Below, in pieces: positions 28,801 to 39,076 of a stretch of 64,000 nucleotides of DNA. The DNA lies in contig NC_092653.1 in the NCBI RefSeq assembly GCF_032118995.1, forward strand, positions 20,417,202 through 20,481,201, in the 5' to 3' direction. The notes beneath the pieces are model-generated. The model was not told where the DNA came from and searched no databases. It saw only the letters and a program-made list of their open reading frames with translations. The stretch is from Asterias amurensis (Eukaryota; Echinodermata; Asteroidea; Forcipulatida; Asteriidae). A program made the position numbers and the translations under genes. How positions within the stretch are numbered: position 1 is the stretch's first letter; each line of letters starts with the position of its first letter.

Positions 28801-31800
28801 AGAACACCCATATTCTTTAGTGAAGAATTAATCTCAGCTCAATCTGAGTAAATTTAAAATTATTCATCTCAGATCTTGTTTAGACTCAACCAGTAGCTTC
28901 AGAAGACCCATATTCGTTAGTGCAGAATTAATCTCAGCTCAATCTGAGTAAATAAAAAATTATTCATCTCAGATCTCGCTTAGATTCAACCAGTAGCTTC
29001 GGAACGCCCATGTTTCTTGGTACAGAATTAATCTCAGCTCAATCTGAGCAAATTTAAAATTATTCATCTCAGATCTTGCTTATATTCAACCAGTAACTTC
29101 AGAAAGCCCATGTTTCTTGGTGCAGATTTCATCTCAGCTCAATCTGAGCAATTTAAAAAAAAATTAATGTCTCAGATCTTGCTTAGATTCAACCAGTAGC
29201 TTCAGAACGCCCATGTTTCTTGGTACAGAATTAATCTCAGCTCAATCTGAGTAAATAAAAAATTATTCATCTCAGATCTCGCTTAGATTTAACCAGTAAC
29301 TTCAGAACGCCCATGTTTCTTAGTGCAGAATTCATCTCAGCTCAATCTGAGAAATTTGAAAAAAATTAATGTCTCAGATCTCGCTTAGATTCAACCAGTA
29401 GCTTCAGAACGCCCATGTTTCTTGGTACAGAATTAATCTCAGCTCGATCTGAGTAAATAAAAAATTATTCATCTCAGATCTCGCTTAGATTTAACCAGTA
29501 GCTTCGGAACACCTATGTTTCTTGGTACAGAAATAATCTCAGCTCAATCTGAGTAAATAAAAAAATTATTCATCTCAGATCTCGCTTAGATTCAACCAGT
29601 AACTTCAGAAAGCCCATGTTTCTTGGTGCAGAATTCATCTCAGCTCAATCTGAGCAATTTGAAAAGAATTAATGTCTCAGATCTCGCTTAGATTCAACCA
29701 GTAGCTTCAGAACGCCCATGTTTCTTGGTACAGAATTAATCTCAGCTCAATCTGAGTAAATACAAAATTATTCATCTCAGATCTCGCTTAGATTCAACCA
29801 GTAGCTTCAGAACGCCCATGTTCCTTGGTACAGAATTAATCTCAGCTCAATCTGAGTAAATTTAAAATTATTCATCTCAGATCTTGCTTAGATTCAACCT
29901 GTTACTTCAGAAAGCCCATGATTCTTGGTGCAGAATTAATCTCAGCTCAATCTGAGTAAATAAAAAATTATTCTTCTCAGATCTCGCTTAGATTCAACCA
30001 GTAGATTCAGAACGCCCATGTTTATTGGTACAGAATTAATCTCAGCTCAATCTGAGTAAATTTAAAATTATTCATCTCAGATCTTGCTAAGACTCAACCA
30101 ACAGCTTCAGAACACCCATATTCTTTAGTGCAGAATTAATCTCAGCTCAATCTGAGTAAATTTAAAATTATTCATCTCAGATCTTGCTTATATTCAACCA
30201 GTAGCTTCGGAACGCCCATGTTTCTTTGTACAGAATTAATCTCAGCTCAATCTGAGTAAATAAAAAATTATTCATCTCAAATCTCGCTTAGATTCAACCA
30301 GTAGCTTCAGAACGCCCATGTTTCTTGGTACAGAATTAATCTCAGCTCAATCTGAGCAAATTTAAAATTATTCATCTCAGATCTTGCTTATATTCAACCA
30401 GTAACTTCAGAAAGCCCATGTTTCTTGGTGCAGATTTCATCTCAGCTCAATCTGAGCAATTTAAAATTATTCAACTCAGATCTCGCTTAGATTCAACCAG
30501 TAGCTTCAGAACGCCCATGTTTCTTGGTACAGAATTAATGTCAGCTCAATCTGAGCAAATTTAAAATTATTCATCTCAGATCTTGCTTATATTCAACCAG
30601 TAACTTCAGAAAGCCCATGTTTCTTGGTGCAGATTTCATCTCAGCTCAATCTGAGCAATTTAAAAAAAAATTTAATGTCTCAGATCTCGCTTATATTCAA
30701 CCAGTAGCTTCAGAACGCCCATGTTTCTTGGTACAGAATTACTCTCAGCTCAATCTGAGTAAATAAAAAATTATTCATCTCAGATCTCGCTTAGATTCAA
30801 CCAGTAGCTTCAGAACGCCCATGTTTCTTGGTACGGAACAAATCTCAGCTCAATCTGAGTAAATTTAAAATTATTCATCTCAGATCTTGCTTAGACTCAA
30901 CCAACAGCTTCAGAATACCCATATTCTTTAGTGCAGAATTAATCTCAGCTCAATCTGAGTAAATTTAAAATTATTCATCTCAGATCTCGCTTAGATTCAA
31001 CCAGTAGCTTCAGAACGCCCATGTTTCTTGGTACAGAATTAATCTCAGCTCAATCTGAGTAAACTTAAAATTATTCATCTCAGATCTTGCTTAGACTCAA
31101 CCAACAGCTTCAGAACACCCATATTCTTTAGTGCAGAATTAATCTCAGCTCAATCTGAGTAAATAAAAAAATATTCATCTCAGATCTCGTTGAGATTCAA
31201 CCAGTAGCTTCAGAACGCCCATGTTTCTTGGTACAGAATTCATCTCAGCTCAATCTGAGCAATTTGAAAAAAATAAATGTCTCAGATCTCGCTTAGATTC
31301 AACCAGTTGCTTCAGAACGCCCATGTTTCTTGGTACAGAATTAATCTCAGCTCAATCTGAGTAAATTTAAAATTATTCATCTCAGATCTCTCTTAGATTC
31401 AACCAGTAGCTTCAGAACGCCCATGTTTCTTGGTACAGAATTAATCTCAGCTCAATCTGAGTAAATTTAAAATTATTCATCTCAGATGTTGCTTAGACTC
31501 AACCAACAGCTTCAGAACGCCCATGTTCCTTGGTACAGAATTAATCTCAGCTCAATCTGAGTAAATTTAAAATTATTCATCTCAGATCTTGCTAAGATTC
31601 AACCTGTAACTTCAGAAAGCCCATGATTCTTGGTGCAGAATTCATCTCAGCTCAATCTGAGCAATTTGAAAAAAATTAATGTCTCAGATCTCGCTTAGAT
31701 TCAACCAGTAGCTTCAGAACGCCCATGTTTCTTGGTACAGAATTAATCTCAGCTCAATCTGAGTAAATTTATGATTATTCATCTCAGATCTTGCTTAGAC

Positions 31801-32989
31801 TCAACCAACAGCTTCAGAACACCCATATTCGTTAGTGCAAAATTAATCTCAGCTCAATCTGAGTAAATTTAAAATTATTCATCTCAGATCTTGCTTAGAT
31901 TCAACCAGTAACTTCAGAAAGCCCATGTTTCTTGGTGCAGAATTAATCTCAGCTCAATCTGAGTAAATAAAAAATTATTCATCTCAGATCTCGCTTAGCT
32001 TTAACCAGTAGCTTCGGAACACCCATGTTTCTTGGTACAGAATTCATCTAAGCTCAATCTGAGCAATGTTTAAACTTTTCATCTCAGATCTCGCTTAGAT
32101 TCAACCAGTAGCTTCAGAACGCCCATGTTCCTTGGTACAGAATTAATCTCAGCTCAATCTGAGTAAATTTAAAATTATTCATCTCAGATCTTGCTTAGAC
32201 TCAACCAACAGCTTCAGAACGCCCATGTTCCTTGGTACAGAATTAATCTCAGCTCAATCTGAGTAAATTTAAAATTATTCATCTCAGATCTTGCTTAGAT
32301 TCAACCTGTAACTTCAGAAAGCCCATGTTTCTTGGTGCAGAATTCATCTCAGCTCAATCTGAGCAATTTCAAAAAAAATTAATGTCTCAGATCTCGCTTA
32401 GATTCAACCAGTAGCTTCAGAACGCCCATGTTTCTTGGTACAGAATTAATATCAGCTCAATCTGAGTAAATAAAAAATTATTCATCTCAGATGTCGCTTA
32501 GATTCAACCAGTAGCTTCAGAACGCCCATGTTTCTTGGTACAGAATTAATCTCAGCTCAATCTGAGTAAATTTATGATTATTCATCTCAGATCTTGCTTA
32601 GACTCAACCAACAGCTTCAGAACACCCATATTCGTTAGTGCAAAATTAATCTCAGCTCAATCTGAGTAAATTTAAAATTATTCATCTCAGATCTTGCTTA
32701 GATTCAACCAGTAACTTCAGAAAGCCCATGTTTCTTGGTGCAGAATTAATCTCAGCTTAATCTGAGTAAATAAAAAATTATTCATCTCAGATCTCGCTTA
32801 GATTTAACCAGTAGCTTCGGAACACCCATGTTTCTTGGTACAGAATTCATCTAAGCTCAATCTGAGCAATGTTTAAACTTTTCATCTCAGATCTCGCTTA
32901 GATTCAACCAGTAGCTTCAGAACGCCCATGTTTCTTGGTACAGAATTAATCTCAGCTCAATCTGAGTAAATTTAAAATTATTCATCTCA
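22881..32989 (+). repeat. Copy B of the 9,999-bp tandem duplication
   Basis: Follows copy A directly. Identity runs about 110 bp beyond one full period (to about 32,989), where CTCAGATCTT replaces CTCAGATCTC. This is what an unequal exchange within one identical monomer would leave. An assembly duplication would look the same in sequence alone. Confidence 0.9.
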
Positions 32990-33673
32990 GATCTTGCTTA
33001 GACTCAACCAACAGCTTCAGAACACCCATATTCTTTAGTGCAGAATAAATCTCAGCTCAATCTGAGTAAATAAAAAATTATTCATCTCAGATCTCGCTTA
33101 GATTCAACCAGTAGCTTCAGAACGCCCATGTTTCTTGGTACAGAATTAATCTCAGCTCAATCTGAGTAAATTTAAAATTATTCATCTCAGATCTTGCTTA
33201 GACTCAACCAACAGCTTCAGAACACCCATATTTGTTAGTGCAGAATTAATCTCAGCTAAATCTGAGCAATTTGAAAAAAATAAATGTCTCAGATCTTGCT
33301 TAGACTCAACCAACAGCTTCAGAACACTCATATTCTTCAGTGCAGAATTAATCTAAGCTCAATCTGAGCAATTTAAAAAAAATAAATGTCTCAGATCTCG
33401 CTTAGATTCAACCAACAGCTGCGGAACACCAATGTTTTTTGGTACAGAATTAATCTCAGCTCAATCTGAGTAAATTTAAAATTATTCATCTCAGATCTTG
33501 CTTAGATTCAACCAGTAACTTCAGAAAGCACATGTTTCTCGGTAGGCCTACAGAATTTATCTATAAGCTCAATCTGAGGAATTTAAAAAACTAAATGTCT
33601 CAGATCTCGCTGGATTTAACCAGTAGCTTCGGAACACCCATGTTTCTTGGTACAGAATTAATCTAAGCTCAAT

Positions 33674-34035
33674 GGGGAACCTCCATGGGATCCCATGGGA
33701 GCCTACATGGGATTCCATGGGATCCTACATGTTCATGGGAACCCATGGGATCCTACATACATGTAGGACCCCATGGGATTCCTACATGGGATCCCATGGG
33801 ATCCTATATGGGACCCCAAAGGGATCCTCCATGGGACCCCTACGGGGTTCCTACATGGGATCCCATGGGGTTCCTACATGGGATCCCATGGGGTTCCTTC
33901 ATGGGATCCCCATACGATTTCCCATGGGATACCCATACAATTTCCCATGGCAGTTCACCATGGGTTTCCCATGCCCAATTCACAATGGGAATCCCATGGG
34001 AAAATTTCCCATGGGATTCTCATGGGACATTTCTG
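33674..34035. repeat. Palindromic CCATGGGATCCC minisatellite
   Basis: Irregular tandem copies of a roughly 23-bp unit built from CATGGGATCCCATGGG, separated by CTACA or TTCCT spacers. The core CCATGGGATCCCATGG is a perfect palindrome, so the tract is full of overlapping hairpins. It abuts the last degenerate 100-bp satellite monomer. It is open in several frames and yields Gly/Trp/Met/His-rich translations (up to 241 codons from 33,672), which I regard as artefacts of the repeat. Confidence 0.85.
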
Positions 34036-34490
34036 TAAGGGAAACCAATGGACCCAAGTCACAGCGTGCAACAATTGTTTTGTTACACCTTTGTATAAAT
34101 GTTATTCATCTTCTCGAAGTTCTGTTGTCATCTTCAAACATTTTTACGACGGACTATTCATTGTTTAAAGCAGACCAACAAGAAACAATTCTCTCGAACC
34201 CGCGGTTGTTTTGTACACAGCGCTGGAAATCGACCAACGCCGGAAACACATCACTTTTCATGTTACCCGGCCCGTCGAGCCATATACATGTAACATGCGT
34301 TTTTGTTGCGCGTCACATGATTGGTTCTCGACCAATCAAACTTCACAGTTTGTTACCGAGGTATAACAACGAGTGTTGGTTGTGCTTCAAGTGGTAGTGT
34401 CGAAGAGATGAAACTCCTCCTTGATTGCACTGCAGACGGGGGGTTACTCAGAGGGCGGCGATCATCAGTACACTGCATGCCTTAACCGTT
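34036..34490. other. Unassigned spacer; contains an inverted CCAAT pair
   Basis: No convincing gene. The only structured element is GATTGGT (34,319-34,325), five bases, then ACCAATC (34,331-34,337): a 7-bp inverted repeat holding two head-to-head CCAAT motifs. This could be a promoter-like NF-Y site or chance. The tRNA-like repeat begins near 34,491. Confidence 0.4.
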
Positions 34491-34642
34491 CTGCAGATAT
34501 TTAAGTGAGGTTTTTACGAGGTTTTACTGTGGAACGATTTGGGATAGCGGTAGATCTCTCGACTTCTGAATCGGAGGTCCCCAGTTCGAATCCTAGGCAG
34601 TGATGTAAATATTTTGTTTTACATTTGACCATTTCAAAATTG
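34491..34642 (+). repeat. tRNA-like tandem unit, first copy
   Basis: Left-most unit of the tRNA-like array. It has a degenerate A-box match (TGGGATAGCGG, 34,540-34,550) and a good B-box match (AGTTCGAATCC, 34,583-34,593), 43 bp apart as in a tRNA gene. It is interrupted at AAATTG (34,637-34,642) by the TIR element. The unit resumes after the element at 36,068. Confidence 0.8.
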
Positions 34643-34679
34643 TACGAAGGCCCATTAGCGCCAGTAAAAAATAAGTTTA

Positions 34680-34910
34680 AAATCCGTTCGAACGGATTCG
34701 CAATCCGTTGTTACGGATTAACAATCCGTAATTACGGACTTGAAATCCGTTATTACGGATTAGTAATCCGTTGTTACGGATTAGTAATCCGTTGTTACGG
34801 ATTAGTAATCCATTTTTACAGATTACTAATCCGTTATTACGGATTCAAAATCTGTTATTACTGATAAGCAATCCGTTATTACGGATTTGTAATCCGAAAT
34901 TACAGATTCC
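34680..34910 (+). repeat. 21-bp hairpin repeat array, left arm (about 11 units)
   Basis: Units of AATCCGTTRTTACGGATT plus a 3-bp linker (mostly AGT). Each unit is a dyad in which AATCCG pairs with CGGATT. Some units have drifted (AATCCATTTTTACAG). The array ends at CCCTCGAGG near 34,910. The 21-bp period equals seven codons, so it is open in several frames (repetitive RYYGLVI translation). This is not evidence of a gene. Confidence 0.9.
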
Positions 34911-35681
34911 CTCGAGGATCCCCCCGAGGGCGCTATGTGCTGGTTGCTCAGCCTAGAGTGCAGTGGTTTGATTGACAAGAGCTATCGACTGGCGTCCGCC
35001 ATTTTGTGGAGTCAAAAATTTGACACCACCAAAACGACGAACAGTTTTACTTCACGTAGTAAAGAGAAAATCACACAAATGGCATTGTGTGCGGTCATTA
35101 CATTATACTTTAAAAACATCTTTCCAACCATTTAAATTTACTTCATAACATTCGTCAAATCCAGGGCAATGTGTACTGTTTTTAGGGACCGATTTCTACA
35201 ACGTTACATGTTAAATGTTAAATGTTCAACAACAAAAAACAATAAAACAACTGTTCATGTTTCCATCATGGTTTATTGGACTTGAAATCATAGTTTTTCT
35301 GTTAAGCAAATAACGAGCGTTTTCGGAAATTTGAAGGGTATTGATACATGTAGATATATCATGACAAAAAGTGCTTCACGGTGGAGACTCGACTTGATGT
35401 ATTTCATTAAAACTACTCAAATATAATCAATAATATGTAAACTTTGCCAACCAAGTGATGTTAGTTTGATTTTTATCCTTTTAATTATTTCACTCTGGGG
35501 AGTTAGAAAGTCATTGGGTCACCCAGAATTAATGGAACTACAACTGTCTTCTAATCATTGTTCTTATGACAGTTATATAAACGAAGACCTTCTCTGAAGC
35601 ATCTTCCTTACACTTAACTCCGTCGGGATCTAAGATTCCTAAAAAGACGGCGGACAGTTCCCTGTCCAAATTGCGAATCCG
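34911..35681. other. Core of the TIR element, no recognised gene
   Basis: About 770 bp of unique AT-rich sequence between the two hairpin arrays. The longest reading frame is about 66 codons and has no recognisable domain. I see no transposase, consistent with a non-autonomous element. Confidence 0.6.
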
Positions 35682-36029
35682 TAATAACGGATAATTAATC
35701 CGTAGTAACGGATTGCTAATCCGTAATACTGGATTATGAATCCGTAATAACGGATTGCTAATCCGTAATAACGGATTATGGATCCGTAATAACGGATTAC
35801 TAATCCAGAATAACGGATTACTAATCCGTAATAACGGATTGCTAATCCGTAATAACGGATTATGGATCCGTAATAACGGATTATTAATCCAGAATAACGG
35901 ATTACTAATCCGTAATAACGGATTGCTAATCCATAATAACGGATTGCTAATCCGTAATAACGGATGACTAATCCGTAATAACGGATTAGCAATCCGTAAT
36001 AACGGATTGCTAATCCGTAATAACGGATT
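35682..36029 (-). repeat. 21-bp hairpin repeat array, right arm (about 16-17 units)
   Basis: Units of AATCCGTAATAACGGATT with GCT, ACT or ATG linkers. These are the reverse complement of the left-arm units, as expected for the two arms of one foldback/TIR element. The array is longer and more homogeneous than the left one, suggesting more recent expansion. It is open on both strands only because of the 21-bp period. Confidence 0.9.
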
Positions 36030-36067
36030 TGAAATTTATTTTTTACTGGCGCTAATGGGCTTCCGTA

Positions 36068-37845
36068 AAATTGATAGAGGATGCATTTATGCGGATTTTT
36101 TTCTAGGTTTTTCTGTTGATCGATTTGGTCTAACGGTAGATCTCTCGCATGTAGAATCAGAGATCCCCCGTTCGAATCCTAGGCAGGGATTTAAATATTT
36201 TGTTTACATTTGGACCATTTCAAAATTGAAAGGGGATGCAGACATCAATGCGATATTTTCTAGATTTTTCTGTGGAACGATTTTGTCCAACGGTAGATCT
36301 CTCGACTTCAGAATCGGAGGTCCCCAGTTCGTATCCAAAGCAGGGAAGTCAACATTTTTTTGACATTTGACCATTTCAAAATTGATAGGGGATGCAGATA
36401 TTTAAGTGAGGTTTTTACGAGGTTTTCTGTGGAACAATTTGGTCTAGCGGTAGATCTTTCGACTTCAGAATCGAAGGTCCCCAGTTCGAATCCTAGGCAG
36501 GGATGTAAATTTTTTGTTTACATTTGACCATTTCAAAATTGATAGATGATGCATTTATGTGGAATTTTTTCTAGGTTTTTCTGTGGATCGGTTTGGTCTA
36601 ACGGTAGATCTCTGGCATTTAGAATCGGAGGTCCCCCGTTCGAATCCTAGGCAGGGATGTCAATATTTTGTTTATACTTGACATTTTCAAAATGATAGGG
36701 GATTCAGTATTTAAAAGTGAGGTTTTTACGACGTTTTTCTGTGGATAGATTGGGTCTAACGGTAGATCTCCCGACTTCAGAATCGGAGGTCCCCAGTTCG
36801 AATCCTAGTAAAGGATGTCAATTTTTTGTTTACATTTTGAACATTTAAACATTTTAAATTGGTCTAGCGGTAGATCTTTCGATTTCAGTATCGGAGGTCC
36901 CCAGTTCGAATCCAAAGCAGGGATGTCAACATTTTTTTAACATTTGACCATTTCAAAATTGATAGGGGATGCAGATATTTAAGTGAGGTTTTTACGAGGT
37001 GTTTCTGTGGAACGATTTGGTCTAGCGGTAGATCTTTCGACTTCAGAATCGAAGGTCCCCAGTTCGAATCCTAGGCAGGGATGTAAATATTTTGTTTACA
37101 TTTAACCATTTCAAAATTGATAGAGGATGCATTTATGCGGATTTTTTTCTAGGTTTTTCTGTTGATCGATTTGGTCTGACGGTAGATCTCTGGCATTTAG
37201 AATCGGAGGTCCCCCGTTCGAATCCTAGGCAGGGATTTCAATATTTTGTTTATACTTGACATTTTCAAAATGATAGGGGATTCAGTATTTAAAAGTAAGG
37301 TTTTTGACGAGGTTTTTCTGTGGATAGATTGGGTCTAACGGTAGATCTCCCGACTTCAGAATCGGAGGTCCCCAGTTCGAATCCTAGTAAAGGATGTCAA
37401 TTTTTTGTTTACATTTTGAACATTTAAAAAATGAAAGGGGATGCAGATATCAATGCGATATCTACTAGCTTTTTCTGTGGAACGATTTGGTCTAGCGGTA
37501 GATCTCTCGATTTCAGTATCGGAGGTCCCCAGTTCGAATCCAAGGCAGGGATGTCACCATTTTGTTTACATTTGACCATTTCAGAATTGATAGAGGATGC
37601 ATTTATGCGGATTTTATTTCTAGGTAATTCTGTAGATTGATTTGGTCTAACGTTAAGATCTCTCGCATTTAGAATCGAAGGTCCCCCGTTCGAATCCTAG
37701 GCAGGGATGTCAGTATTTTGTTTATATTTAGTCCATTTCAAAATTGAAAGGGGATGCAGATATCAATGCGATATTTTCTAGGTTTTTCTGTGGAACGATT
37801 TGGTCTAGCGGTAGATCTCTCGACTTAAGAATCGAAGGTCCCCAG
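36068..37845 (+). repeat. tRNA-like tandem array, main block (12 units)
   Basis: Units of mostly 154-160 bp. A-box matches (TGGTCTARCGG) start at about 36,126, 36,283, 36,440, 36,594, 36,752, 36,860, 37,018, 37,172, 37,331, 37,498, 37,643 and 37,801. The unit at 36,860 is shortened to about 108 bp. Each is followed 43 bp later by a B-box match (AGTTCGAATCC or CGTTCGAATCC), giving the tRNA promoter layout. The D-stem GGTC/GATC can pair, but the anticodon and T stems are poor, so these are tRNA-derived rather than functional tRNA genes. The rest of each unit (GGGATGTAAATATTTTG, CATTTCAAAATTGATAG, CTAGGTTTTTCTGTGG) is not tRNA. The array could be an amplified SINE-like or tRNA-pseudogene satellite. 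The last unit is cut at CCCAG (37,841-37,845) by the LTR element. Confidence 0.85.
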
Positions 37846-38560
37846 TGTGACGTGTGTACTCAAATATTTTCACCAATGACAAAATTTACTGATGTCCAAC
37901 CCTTTATTACGATACCATTTGCTTGTAGCAACGTGTGATGATGGTTCGATCTGCAATTAATCAAATGAACCCAATACAATTTAAACATTTGATTTACAGC
38001 AATTACAATAACGAATTAATCCCAATTTTATGTATTTACAACAATTGATTAAATCCCTATTTACCCACAAAATGTGTGCCAAGTGCGTGATTCCCCTTTG
38101 CCTTAACTCAAGTGACTTAACTTAATCTCAAAACTTTATCCAAACTTTGACCTTTGACCCGTATCCACACACACCACCGTGTACTGTATGCCACAATACC
38201 CCAACGTACACAGTACACAGTACACGTACATGCAACCCACGTGAATCTAACTGACGACATACTTAGAAAATTAACCACTTTTACAATCAAAATTTTACAC
38301 TAATTACCCGCTTATTATCAACAATCCCTGATGCAGAGTATACTTAAACTTATAATCTTAAACTTGATTGAACTAATTTTGTACTCACAACATTGGGCGC
38401 ATCCAAAAATCAACAAAATATTGGCGAAAGTATGACTGACTAGTGACGAATATTATGATCGATCCTGGCGAAAGATGCAAAACAGCGCCCTCCTTTGACC
38501 AAGAAAATTCTATGCTTCTGATGTCACGCATAAATAAATTACGTTGCCTAGCCCGCAACA
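37846..38560 (-). repeat. 3' LTR of the BEL/Pao element
   Basis: Reads TGTGACG...GCAACA on the plus strand (TG...CA ends), 715 bp. Closely matches 44,387-45,076. It carries about 22 extra bases around 38,430-38,455 relative to the other LTR, plus small indels in the GTACACAGTACAC tract. Confidence 0.95.
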
Positions 38561-38572
38561 TCCCGGCCCCTT
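38561..38572 (-). promoter_or_regulatory. Polypurine tract of the retrotransposon
   Basis: Directly upstream of the 3' LTR in element orientation the sequence reads AAGGGGCCGGGA, a purine-rich stretch at the position required for plus-strand priming. Confidence 0.7.
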
Positions 38573-39076
38573 AAATGGGCATAGTCCTTATGAGCATTTA
38601 CCTTACACTCAACTTTACAAATCAAATCCCAATTTGGCCAAAAACGCAGAAAAATGCAGTACCAGCAAAAAACGCATAACAACAGGTAACAAGAACTGAT
38701 AATGCAAACTTCAAAAAACTTGAACTCTAATAAGCTTCAAAACCTTTGGCAAAGCTAGTGTTCTCACAGTCCATAAACTGTTTATGAAGATGTGTTCATC
38801 TGTGAACTCATATTATCACAAATGCAATGTTTGTCGAGAATGTCCAACGATAAATGTTCACATTCCGCAACGGTCCAAAGAAGTTGCCATGGTAACAAGA
38901 GGTCTGGCTAAACTGCTCCATTAAACTAGCACAAGGAGGCGGCGCTTGGCTCACACCTCAAATCATGCCTCAATGCACGATATTTTACCAAATATCAAAT
39001 AAGCTCAAATAATGAGCACTCCTCAGATTGCAGTCCATAGACTTGAGTCACTCCTGTTGTGGTTCACATCCAACTG
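38573..39076 (-). other. 3' untranslated part of the retrotransposon
   Basis: About 500 bp between the integrase stop codon and the polypurine tract. No open frame of note and no additional (env-like) gene seen. Confidence 0.6.

Larger units (their letters stand above)
1..33673 (+). repeat. 100-bp tandem satellite, array 1 (continues off the left edge)
   Basis: Head-to-tail monomers of almost exactly 100 bp, about 335 copies, starting at GATTCAACCAGTAGCTTC and ending at CTCAGATCTCGCTTA. At least four interleaved subfamilies are visible. One has GATTCAACCAGTAGCTTCAG. One has GATTTAACCAGTAGCTTCGG. One has GACTCAACCAACAGC with CATATTCGTTAG. One has TATTCAACCAGTAACTTCAG with CAGATTTCATC and an A-rich spacer. 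Two spacer types alternate (TAAATTTAAAATTATTC and TAAATAAAAAATTATTC). Subfamily order recurs over several kb: bases 1-4,804 are largely repeated from 4,805, and a rare CTTCATTACG variant recurs near 821, 5,627, 11,612, 14,322 and 24,321. A 22-bp deletion variant also recurs. The last two or three monomers (33,400-33,673) are more degenerate, as expected at an array edge. No coding capacity. Heterochromatic or centromeric location is possible but not shown. Confidence 0.97.
34643..36067. mobile_element. 1,425-bp TIR element with subterminal 21-bp hairpin arrays (non-autonomous DNA transposon)
   Basis: The ends are inverted repeats of about 32 bp. The left end starts TACGAAGGCCCATTAGCG and the right end, read inward, starts TACGGAAGCCCATTAGCG, with two mismatches in 32. 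The element is flanked by the 6-bp direct duplication AAATTG (34,637-34,642 and 36,068-36,073). Removing the element and one duplication regenerates CAAAATTGATAGAGG, exactly as in neighbouring tRNA-like units, so this is a real insertion. Inside each end is a tandem array of 21-bp hairpin units. The roughly 770-bp core has no transposase ORF. The superfamily is unknown: a 6-bp duplication is compatible with, for example, Dada or Polinton-type elements but does not prove either. Confidence 0.88.

Noticed and set aside
1..33673. CRISPR array
   Set aside because: The 100-bp units are contiguous repeats with no unique spacers, in eukaryotic-looking DNA.
1..33673. CENP-B box in CTTCGGAACACCCATG
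   Set aside because: Matches TTCG, the following A and one C, but lacks the essential GGG, and the CGG subfamily is only part of the array.
33672..34397. 241-codon open frame, Gly/Trp/Met-rich, plus overlapping frames
   Set aside because: Generated by the palindromic minisatellite. Several frames are open at once and the non-repeat tail has no recognisable domain.
34625..35992. Repetitive YYGLVIR / NNGLLI reading frames on both strands
   Set aside because: The 21-bp repeat period equals seven codons, which keeps frames open without selection.
36120..37845. Functional tRNA genes
   Set aside because: A and B boxes match, but anticodon and T stems do not pair well and no acceptor stem is evident.
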